Below the pieces are notes generated by a model. That model made no database searches and had not been told where the DNA came from. It worked only from the letters and a program-made list of their open reading frames with translations. A DNA stretch of 5,325 nucleotides, taken from Bryobacterales bacterium. GTDB taxonomy: Bacteria > Acidobacteriota > Terriglobia > Bryobacterales > Bryobacteraceae. The stretch is from assembly GCA_025353235.1 (NCBI GenBank), contig JANXQZ010000069.1, forward strand, positions 1 to 5,325. The letters run 5' to 3'. Position numbers and translations under genes: made by a program. Shown here in pieces: positions 1 to 5,325 of the stretch; within the stretch, counting starts at the first letter, position 1, and each line of letters begins with the position of its first letter.

Positions 1-884
1 GGCACCGACTCCAGTGTTTGCGAGCGCATGAGCTTTGTGAGCAGCGCGTGCAAATCCACGGGATGCGCCTCGGAATGATCCCCCTGGCCAAAGGCAACCA
101 GCCTGCTGACAATCTCCGATGCGCGCAAAGCCTCCGCCTCGATCAGCCCTACTTCGGAGTTTTGCGGACTACCCTTGCTCGTCTTAAGCGATCCGGTAAG
201 TTCGATGATGGAACCGAGCGGCGACCGAAGTTCGGACGCAATCCCAGAGATGAGCTGACCAGCCGCTGCAAGCCTCTCGGTTTGAAACAAGCGCTCGCGG
301 ACGGACTTTTGCTCTTGCAGCCGGAGCGCGGTTGCGGCTTGGTTCGCCAAGTGTTGGAAAGCCGCCTTCTCCGATTCGTGGAAAAAATCCAGACGGAACT
401 GATGACTCACTTCCAATACGCCGGCCAAATCGGCTTGGGCAAACATCGGGACAAAGAGAAAAGAGCGCGGAAGGTTCTTCTCGTTACCGTCAAAGAAAGA
501 GCTGCGCCGAGTGTCCGGCACATTGATCGGAGTACCGTTCTGAAAGCAGAGGCCCACGCCAGTGCCGACCGCATCCAGCGCATTACCGCCCGTGACCGCA
601 ACCAGTCTCTTGCTGCCGCGATTGTAGAGATATACAGCTGCTCGCAAACCCGGCGAAATCCTCGGCAGCGCGTTGTTGAGCTTAGTAAGGAGGTCGAGTG
701 CCGAAACCGAGGCGACGATCTCTTCGGCCACCTCGTTCACCAGCCGCATCGCATTTCGCTCGCCTTGGATGTGGCGCTCCCGCAACCACCAGAGTCCGAG
801 CAGCGCCACCCCATAGAGCAAGCCGATGGCGATGGTCCAGGGAGACAGCAACCCTATGGTCGCGGCTCGAGAGATTGCAGCCAT
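1..884 (-). CDS. GAF-domain sensor histidine kinase-like protein, N-terminal part, lacking the phosphoacceptor histidine
   Basis: This partial gene runs off the left edge; 294 complete codons are visible with no stop. One hydrophobic segment (about residues 16-35, LYGVALLGLWWL) is followed by the basic stretch RERH, so the rest is probably cytoplasmic. Residues about 50-190 look like a GAF sensory domain (AAVYLYNRGSKRLVAVTGG, later FVPMFAQADLAGVLEVS). A helical linker leads to a HisKA-type dimerisation helix at about 200-265 (RLAAAGQLISGIASELRSPL). In that family the position after GIA is normally the phosphorylated His in A-H-E-L; here it is Ser217 (codon TCC, 236-234). The ATP-binding domain would lie beyond the window and cannot be assessed. 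The ATG at 884 lies inside the end of the HAD gene (31-nt overlap), with GGAG only 2 nt upstream, so translational coupling is likely. Family membership is fairly sure; signal, partner and kinase activity are unknown. It could be a pseudokinase or a regulatory partner of another kinase. Confidence 0.88.
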   Translation of the reverse strand, partial: MAAISRAATIGLLSPWTIAIGLLYGVALLGLWWLRERHIQGERNAMRLVNEVAEEIVASVSALDLLTKLNNALPRISPGLRAAVYLYNRGSKRLVAVTGGNALDAVGTGVGLCFQNGTPINVPDTRRSSFFDGNEKNLPRSFLFVPMFAQADLAGVLEVSHQFRLDFFHESEKAAFQHLANQAATALRLQEQKSVRERLFQTERLAAAGQLISGIASELRSPLGSIIELTGSLKTSKGSPQNSEVGLIEAEALRASEIVSRLVAFGQGDHSEAHPVDLHALLTKLMRSQTLESV

Positions 885-1525
885 GACTCCAGAGCAGTAT
901 CGGAGAAATCTCGAATCAGGAAGTCCACCGCAGGAAGTTCGGCGGTATGCGTTTGCACGGCCACCACGCGTGCGCCTGCCCGCAGTCCAGCTTCAATGCC
1001 AGTGGGCGAATCCTCAAAGACGATGCAATTTCGGGGAGCAACCTTCAGAAGTTCCGCCGCGCGCAGATAGATATCCGGGGCGGGTTTGGCATGGGCAATC
1101 TGCTGACCGTCGACAATCACATGGAAGTGCGAACGTATGCGCGCGCCATCCAGCACGAAGTCGATGTTGGCCGGCTCGGCGTTCGACCCCAGCCCGGTTG
1201 GAACATGGTCGTATCGTTCGAGAAACTCTCTCACGCCCGGCACTAGATGTTTTTCCATCTGCGCTCCCATCATGTCGCGAAACAAAGCTTCCTTGGCTGC
1301 GCCGTGATGAAAGACTTCGTCGGCTGGCAGTCCGGCTCCGAAGAAGGTTCCCACAATCTCGTCGTTGCGGCGACCGTGCATCCGCTCCACGATCTCATAG
1401 GAAGAGATGCCATGCCGATCAAGATAGACTTTCCATGCTTCGGTATGCAACGGCATCGAATCGATGACCACTCCATCCAGATCGAAGATAAAGGCCAGAC
1501 CTTCCGCTATAGCGCATCCTTGCAT
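854..1525 (-). CDS. HAD-superfamily hydrolase, beta-phosphoglucomutase/sugar phosphatase-like (subfamily I)
   Basis: This 223-residue cytoplasmic protein has all four HAD motifs. Motif I is FDLDGVVIDS, with predicted nucleophile Asp15 and acid/base Asp17. Motif II is GLGSNAEP with Ser114. Motif III is Lys147 in AKPAPDIY. Motif IV is FEDSPTGIEAG with Glu171 and Asp172, which should bind Mg2+. The helical cap between motifs I and II (about residues 22-90) and the total length fit the beta-phosphoglucomutase-like branch, which includes sugar-phosphate phosphatases and mutases. The exact substrate cannot be read from sequence. The ATG at 1525 follows the permease stop (TAA) by 3 nt. Only a weak GAG precedes it, so expression probably depends on read-through or coupling from the permease. 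The end overlaps the start of the kinase-like gene. The reading frame is intact with every catalytic residue present, so the enzyme is predicted to be active. Confidence 0.93.
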   Translation of the reverse strand: MQGCAIAEGLAFIFDLDGVVIDSMPLHTEAWKVYLDRHGISSYEIVERMHGRRNDEIVGTFFGAGLPADEVFHHGAAKEALFRDMMGAQMEKHLVPGVREFLERYDHVPTGLGSNAEPANIDFVLDGARIRSHFHVIVDGQQIAHAKPAPDIYLRAAELLKVAPRNCIVFEDSPTGIEAGLRAGARVVAVQTHTAELPAVDFLIRDFSDTALESWLQSLEPRP

Positions 1526-1528
1526 TTG

Positions 1529-3757
1529 TTACTCGGGCTTCCGCAGGTCGTGCTGCAAATCCTCCACGATATGAGGGCGGCTCTCGTTGAGATCTTTTTC
1601 GAGCCGGCGTAGGGCGAGCCCAACCACATCGCGATGATGGAGCCTGGATCCAACGCCCTCCGTTCCGCTGAGTTCCAGCCACAGGTCATGCAGTCTCTCA
1701 ACGTCCTCCGGCCATAGCCGAGGCGGGTGCGGACCCAGGTTCACGTACATGGAGGCTCGATTCGGCCGTATGATCTCAAGCGAGAACGGGTGCCTCGGTT
1801 CGGGAAGGCTTTCCCAGGCGAGTCCAATGGCGCGTGCCAAATCTTCCGACGGCATCTTCTCGGAAACGCCCGTGACTAACCGCGAAGCCTTCACTTTAGC
1901 CGCGGCCTGCACCATGGCATCGAACGGGTTCACCGCCGGAACCACCAGTAGCTCCACGGGCTTGCCTTCTTTCTCGGCCATCTCTACCACGTGCGTGAAC
2001 AGTTCTTTTTCGTACGCTGAGAAAATCTGATCGTCCGCAAGGTCGTACTCGCCCGCGCCAGTCGAGATAGTGCGCACGGTCATCACCACAATGTCATGCC
2101 GTCGCAGATTGGTTTTCTGGAGCACCATTTTGAGGTGATCCATATTGTTGTAGTCGCGTGCCGCCACGAGCACGCATCCTGTGCGGGCGCGCAGGGTTTG
2201 CGTATTGATTTGCGCCTGATGTTCGAGGTTGAATTCTTCCAGAGGCTTCTTTTGAAGATGCTGAGCGGCACGCCTCTTCGTGTTGATCTTCTCTGAAATT
2301 GTGAAGACCACGAAGACGATCAAAGTAAACGCCACGCCCCACTTGGTCGCGATCTGTTTCGAAAACAGATTTGCCACCGCGACAAAGCCAAGCACCATGG
2401 TTGTCATACCCAGGCCGATGGGAATCTCAACGCCGCCCAGTCTAATGTTGAACGGAACCTTATACTCTTGATCGTGCCGCTGATAGCGCAGCACCAGCAC
2501 GCCCAGCGACTTTAGAAAGAAGCTCCACACCACGCCGAATGCATACGCCTCGCCGAGCAGATACATGTCGCCCCTGCTCAGAATGATCGTGGTTACTTGA
2601 AGAATCGTGACGGTGTTGATGATCCTGTAGGTGGTGCCGAAGCGGCGATGCGGCTTGCGGAACCAATCCAGCAGGACCCCGTCCTCAGCAACCCGGTTCA
2701 GCACGCCGTTAGCGCCGATAATGGCCGTGTTTACGGCGCCGGAGAGAATCAGCGTTCCGACAATCACCACGAAGATATGGAATACGAGCTTGAGCAGCTC
2801 CGGACCGGCTAGTTGCATCGCCAAGCCACCGAGCAAGTTGGCGGAATACTTGTCTCGAATCTCCTGCGGGCTGATGATCATACCGGCAAACACGGTGATC
2901 ACGCCCGTGCAGACCACCGCATACCAGCAGACGATGTTCGCCGTGATCTTCAAATTCTTCATCTTCGGGTACGCTATTTCGCGATAAACCTGGGCCAGGG
3001 TCTCGAACCCGCTCATCGACAGAAGGGAGTGTCCAAAGGCAATGACCAGCGCCACAGCCGGGATCATGGGCCAAATCGTTCCCTTAAACCAGCCCAGCGA
3101 GGTGTCGTCGAATTTCAGATTGGAAGCGATCGGCGCTGGCGGTAGATGCACGTTGCCGCGGATGGCAATCGTGATGGGGCACCACAGCAGAAAGATGACC
3201 ACCATGACGGTAGTGATCTGCATAATGCGGAGCGCCTTGCCGCTGGATTCATGCAGCCCCTTGATGTTGCTCCACCAGAAATAGCCTGTGAACACCACCC
3301 CGAAAAAGGCGGCAAATGTGTTTGGATCTATCGTGTATTTCTGATGCGCGAGCTCGGCCATCTCGTTCAGCAGCCTGGCCAGGTATTGGCCTGCGGTCAC
3401 GATGCTGATGGGGCCAGTAAGAACGTAATCGAAGACCAGCGACGAAACGGACAACCTGGCCATAAGTTCGCCCATGCTGTCCTTCACCACGATGTACACG
3501 CCGCCGCGCACGAACATGCTGCAGCTTTCCATGTACACCGACCGCACGGCGAAGCTGAACAGCATAACTCCGAGCACGAACCACGGAGCGGCTGGACCGA
3601 TTGCAACCTCGGCGATTCCCCCCGCATAGAATGCGGAGGACGCCAGATCCGCCAGTACGATTGATGCGCCGCGCCAGAAGCTGATGAACGATAGCGCCAC
3701 CGTGGTCGCGACCACGACTTTCGCCATGGGCGCCGATTTCACGATCTCAGATGACAT
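1529..3757 (-). CDS. APC-superfamily (amino acid/polyamine/cation-type) permease with C-terminal universal-stress-like cytoplasmic domain
   Basis: This 742-residue inner-membrane transporter has a large soluble tail. Residues about 12-490 contain roughly a dozen hydrophobic segments, for example 54-72, 150-162, 178-200, 229-250, 272-296, 323-348, 404-424, 446-464 and 472-487. The stretch SMSGFETLAQVYREIAYPK at 248-266 matches the conserved APC helix-6 region (small-G-F-E followed by E..P), and RVAEDGVLLDWFRKPHRRFG at 355-374 matches the cytoplasmic loop typical of this fold. After a basic linker (about 490-525), residues 526-665 have alternating beta/alpha character (GCVLVAARDYNNMDHLKMVL, VELLVVPAVNPFDAMVQAA, SRLVTGVSEKM) resembling a universal stress protein domain, but without the classical GxxG(9)G(S/T) nucleotide loop. 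A further helical tail (about 675-735) is unassigned. The ATG at 3757 has GGGAAG 12 nt upstream; Met11 is a less likely start. It is apparently the first gene of a three-gene operon. The substrate is unknown; amino acids are only a family-level guess. Confidence 0.94.
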   Translation of the reverse strand: MSSEIVKSAPMAKVVVATTVALSFISFWRGASIVLADLASSAFYAGGIAEVAIGPAAPWFVLGVMLFSFAVRSVYMESCSMFVRGGVYIVVKDSMGELMARLSVSSLVFDYVLTGPISIVTAGQYLARLLNEMAELAHQKYTIDPNTFAAFFGVVFTGYFWWSNIKGLHESSGKALRIMQITTVMVVIFLLWCPITIAIRGNVHLPPAPIASNLKFDDTSLGWFKGTIWPMIPAVALVIAFGHSLLSMSGFETLAQVYREIAYPKMKNLKITANIVCWYAVVCTGVITVFAGMIISPQEIRDKYSANLLGGLAMQLAGPELLKLVFHIFVVIVGTLILSGAVNTAIIGANGVLNRVAEDGVLLDWFRKPHRRFGTTYRIINTVTILQVTTIILSRGDMYLLGEAYAFGVVWSFFLKSLGVLVLRYQRHDQEYKVPFNIRLGGVEIPIGLGMTTMVLGFVAVANLFSKQIATKWGVAFTLIVFVVFTISEKINTKRRAAQHLQKKPLEEFNLEHQAQINTQTLRARTGCVLVAARDYNNMDHLKMVLQKTNLRRHDIVVMTVRTISTGAGEYDLADDQIFSAYEKELFTHVVEMAEKEGKPVELLVVPAVNPFDAMVQAAAKVKASRLVTGVSEKMPSEDLARAIGLAWESLPEPRHPFSLEIIRPNRASMYVNLGPHPPRLWPEDVERLHDLWLELSGTEGVGSRLHHRDVVGLALRRLEKDLNESRPHIVEDLQHDLRKPE

Positions 3758-3800
3758 GTTTAGAGAGCACTTCCCAACCGTCTATTCTACGATTATTAAG
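3758..3800. promoter_or_regulatory. Short divergent intergenic region with probable overlapping promoters
   Basis: Only 43 nt separate the permease ATG (minus) from the chosen nucleotidyltransferase ATG (plus), and the centre is AT-rich. On the minus strand TAGAAT (3789-3784) matches five of six bases of a sigma-70 -10 box, though no good -35 box is seen at the usual spacing. It would place transcription start near 3777, just before GGGAAG (3775-3770). On the plus strand, TTTAGA (3759-3764) and TATTCT (3783-3788) each match four of six consensus bases with an 18-nt spacer. This would leave a leader of only a few nucleotides before 3801. The two -10 candidates occupy nearly the same bases, so the promoters may compete. 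These are by-eye matches to the E. coli consensus and may not hold in this organism. Confidence 0.35.
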
Positions 3801-5102
3801 ATGGCACTCACCACGTCGGACACTGCGCGCTGGATAGGACACAAGCTGCGCTCCGAGGGATTCCAGGCTTTTCTCGTGGGTGGATGCGTGCGCGACCTGC
3901 TGCTGAAGCGCGCCCCGAAGGACTTCGATGTCTCGACTGATGCTACGCCCAGTGAGGTGGTCCGGCTATTTCCGGGCGCTCAGTTGGTCGGCGCTCATTT
4001 CGGGGTAGTGCTCGTGAACGGGGTCGAAATCGCCACTTTCCGCAGCGACCAGGATTATGCGGACGGGCGGCATCCTGGCAGCGTAGTTTTCGAGACGGAT
4101 GCGAAGAAGGATGTGCTGCGCCGCGACTTCACGATCAATGCGCTGATGCTGGATCCGTTTGGCTCAGAGGCGGTGATCGATTATGTGGGGGGCGTTGATG
4201 ACCTGGAGCAAGGCATTGTTCGCGCGATCGGCGATCCAGTTCGGCGCTTTGAAGAGGATCACTTGCGCATGCTGCGCGCAATCAGGTTCGCAGCCCGCTT
4301 CGGGTTCCGCATCGATCCGGCAACGTTAGAAGCTATACGGAAACTTCACGCCAGAATTGGCCGGATTGCTCCGGAGCGGGTTCGCGACGAGCTGGTGCGA
4401 ATCCTGACGGAGGGCGGTGCCCGGCGCGGATTCGAACTGCTGGATGAGTCGGGTCTGCTGGAAGATATTCTCCCCGAGGTTGCGGCCATGCAGGGCGTGG
4501 AGCAGCCGCCTGAATACCATCCCGAGGGAGACGTGTGGACGCACACGCTGATCATGCTTGATGGGTTGCGCGATCCGTCGCCCGCTCTGGCAATGGGGGT
4601 GTTGCTGCACGATGTGGGCAAGCCTCCCACGTTTCGCATTGCCGAACGGATACGCTTTGACGGGCATGTGGAGGCAGGTGAAAAGATCGCGAAAGAGATT
4701 TTAGCCCGGCTGCGTTTTTCGAACGACGATGTGGATCAGGTTCTAGCTTTGATTGGCAATCACATGCGCTTTGGAGCTGTGGAGCGCATGCGCGAGAGCA
4801 CGATCAAGCGGTTTTTGCGGTTAGGGGAATTTGAGGAGCATTTGGAATTGCATCGGCTGGACTGCACGTCGAGCCACGGGCATCTAGGGAATTACGAGTT
4901 TATGAAGGAGCGTTATGAGCTCTCGCCGCCGGAGGAGGTTCGGCCTGTTCGGCTATTGACGGGCGTAGATTTGATCGCGGCGGGGTATCTTCCTTCGCCT
5001 CAATTTTCAAAGATGTTGGAGGCGGCTGAGGATGCTCAGTTGGAGGGGCGGGTGCAAACGAAGGAGGAGGCGCTGACGCTCATTCGGTCGTTATATCCAT
5101 GA
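3801..5102 (+). CDS. CCA tRNA nucleotidyltransferase / poly(A) polymerase family protein with HD domain
   Basis: This 433-residue cytoplasmic enzyme belongs to the class II nucleotidyltransferase family, which adds CCA (or only A or CC, or poly-A) to RNA 3' ends. The head motif FLVGGCVRDLLL (24-35) is followed by the catalytic carboxylates Asp41 and Asp43 in KDFDVSTDATP. Then come RRDFTINAL (107-115), the neck motif EEDHLRMLRAIRFAARFGF (151-169) and ERVRDEL (192-198). An HD-type metal-binding domain follows: WTHTLIMLDG (His248), LLHDVGKP (His270-Asp271), DGHVEAG (His289) and His321. The C-terminal TGVDLIAAGYLPSPQF and AEDAQLEGRVQTKEEAL blocks are typical of CCA-type enzymes with an HD domain. 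The frame is open upstream to an ATG at 3684, but the extra 39 residues resemble no family N-terminus and lie antisense to the permease start. The ATG at 3801 gives the normal start a little before the VGG motif. No Shine-Dalgarno precedes it (TTAAG directly abuts), so the message may be leaderless. CCA and poly(A) specificity cannot be separated by eye. Confidence 0.95.
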   Translation: MALTTSDTARWIGHKLRSEGFQAFLVGGCVRDLLLKRAPKDFDVSTDATPSEVVRLFPGAQLVGAHFGVVLVNGVEIATFRSDQDYADGRHPGSVVFETDAKKDVLRRDFTINALMLDPFGSEAVIDYVGGVDDLEQGIVRAIGDPVRRFEEDHLRMLRAIRFAARFGFRIDPATLEAIRKLHARIGRIAPERVRDELVRILTEGGARRGFELLDESGLLEDILPEVAAMQGVEQPPEYHPEGDVWTHTLIMLDGLRDPSPALAMGVLLHDVGKPPTFRIAERIRFDGHVEAGEKIAKEILARLRFSNDDVDQVLALIGNHMRFGAVERMRESTIKRFLRLGEFEEHLELHRLDCTSSHGHLGNYEFMKERYELSPPEEVRPVRLLTGVDLIAAGYLPSPQFSKMLEAAEDAQLEGRVQTKEEALTLIRSLYP

Positions 5103-5144
5103 TTGAGTTTGGCGTCCCTAATCACTGAGAGTTGGAACCCCGTC

Positions 5145-5324
5145 CTAAAAAGCCTGAATAGCCTTTATCAGATCAGGGATCTCAAGGAATAATCGGATTC
5201 GTTCCGCATTGCGAGGCCCCTTTCCCGTAGAAACTCGTGCTGAACTCCACTCCCCAAGTTGCTTAGAACATAGTCCTAAGCTGCATACTATGCAGCAGCT
5301 TGAGTAGAACCGCTTTTCAATGGC
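5145..5324 (-). CDS. Possible C-terminal fragment of an unrecognised protein (doubtful)
   Basis: Read on the minus strand from the right edge, 59 codons are open before a TAG. The last part reads like a plausible protein tail (STGKGPRNAERIRLFLEIP, then a short helix ending KAIQAF). The first part is cysteine-rich (SSCCIVCSLGLC) and is translated from the inverted-repeat cluster, which argues against coding there. Third positions are close to half G/C, lower than they appear in the neighbouring genes. An open run of this length is not rare by chance. I do not recognise a family. If real, the gene begins beyond the window and converges on the nucleotidyltransferase gene; it could equally be a decayed remnant. 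Confidence 0.2.
   Translation of the reverse strand, partial: AIEKRFYSSCCIVCSLGLCSKQLGEWSSARVSTGKGPRNAERIRLFLEIPDLIKAIQAF
5256..5301. repeat. Cluster of overlapping inverted repeats
   Basis: Three inverted pairs overlap within 46 nt. GCTTAG (5261-5266) pairs with CTAAGC (5276-5281). GCTGCATA (5280-5287) pairs with TATGCAGC (5289-5296) around a single central C, a perfect 8-bp-arm palindrome. AAGCTGC (5278-5284) can alternatively pair with GCAGCTT (5295-5301), which could also pair with AAGTTGC (5256-5262) through one G-U. The pairings partly exclude each other. No T-run follows directly, so a simple intrinsic terminator is unlikely. An operator, a structured RNA or a recombination site are possible readings, none proven. 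Confidence 0.5.
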
Positions 5325-5325
5325 T

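Larger units (their letters stand above)
5103..5325. other. Gene-poor right end, no recognised gene
   Basis: These 223 nt follow the nucleotidyltransferase stop. No tRNA, small-RNA family or intrinsic terminator (GC-rich stem plus U-run) is evident downstream of that gene. A short weak inverted repeat AGATC-agg-GATCT sits at 5170-5182 without a T-run. Two adjacent imperfect copies of a 9-mer (AGCCTgaAT, AGCCTttAT) lie at 5151-5168. A cluster of inverted repeats lies near the right edge. One minus-strand frame is open from the edge down to a TAG at 5147-5145 (59 codons), described separately. Confidence 0.6.

Noticed and set aside
18..1070. A 350-codon plus-strand open frame covering the kinase-like gene
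   Set aside because: It is antisense to a frame with clear GAF and HisKA features and to the end of the HAD gene. Its own translation is rich in Arg, Pro and Gln with no recognisable domain, as expected of a shadow frame in GC-rich coding DNA.
826..1467. A 213-codon plus-strand open frame opposite the HAD gene
   Set aside because: The opposite strand carries all four HAD motifs in order. The plus-strand translation is arginine-rich and resembles no family.
3146..3664. A 172-codon plus-strand open frame opposite the permease N-terminal half
   Set aside because: It is His-rich with no recognisable domain, and is fully explained as the complement of transmembrane-segment codons on the minus strand.
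3684..3800. A 39-residue N-terminal extension of the nucleotidyltransferase
   Set aside because: The frame is open but overlaps the divergent permease start, has no ribosome binding site, and adds residues absent from the usual family N-terminus. Met at 3801 fits the family.
5141..5182. Possible intrinsic terminator after the nucleotidyltransferase gene
   Set aside because: The AGATC/GATCT stem is short with no T-run on the plus strand. The AAAAAGCC / GCCTTT stretch is a direct repeat, not an inverted one.

Overview
The window holds four convincing protein genes and a short gene-poor right end. It is moderately GC-rich and densely packed. The permease with a soluble stress-protein-like tail, and the general character of the sensor kinase, look most like Acidobacteriota. 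That is an inference from recalled family architecture; no 16S or other marker lies in the window.

Layout: on the minus strand, read right to left, three genes form a tight apparent operon. They are a 742-residue APC-type permease with a cytoplasmic tail domain (1529-3757), a HAD-family phosphatase/phosphomutase-like enzyme (854-1525, 3 nt after the permease stop), and a membrane-anchored GAF sensor-kinase-like protein (from 884 off the left edge, overlapping the HAD gene by 31 nt). Divergently, on the plus strand, is a CCA tRNA nucleotidyltransferase/poly(A) polymerase family gene with an HD domain (3801-5102). Its start is only 43 nt from the permease start, so the two promoters must be squeezed together or overlap. 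From 5103 to 5325 there is no recognised gene. The stretch holds overlapping inverted repeats and an unassigned minus-strand open frame that runs off the right edge.

How the genes may work together: the nucleotidyltransferase is a tRNA 3'-end maturation housekeeping enzyme and is probably unrelated to its neighbours. The spacing of the three minus-strand genes suggests co-transcription and translational coupling. They combine uptake or exchange of a small metabolite, a phosphate-ester hydrolase or mutase, and a signalling protein, but no substrate can be read from the sequence.

The most notable observation is in the kinase-like protein. Its dimerisation helix has a well-preserved H-box context, but serine (residue 217) stands where the phosphoacceptor histidine is expected. 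It may therefore not be a conventional autophosphorylating histidine kinase. Its ATP-binding domain, if any, lies outside the window. I found no tRNA, rRNA, CRISPR array, insertion sequence or convincing intrinsic terminator.
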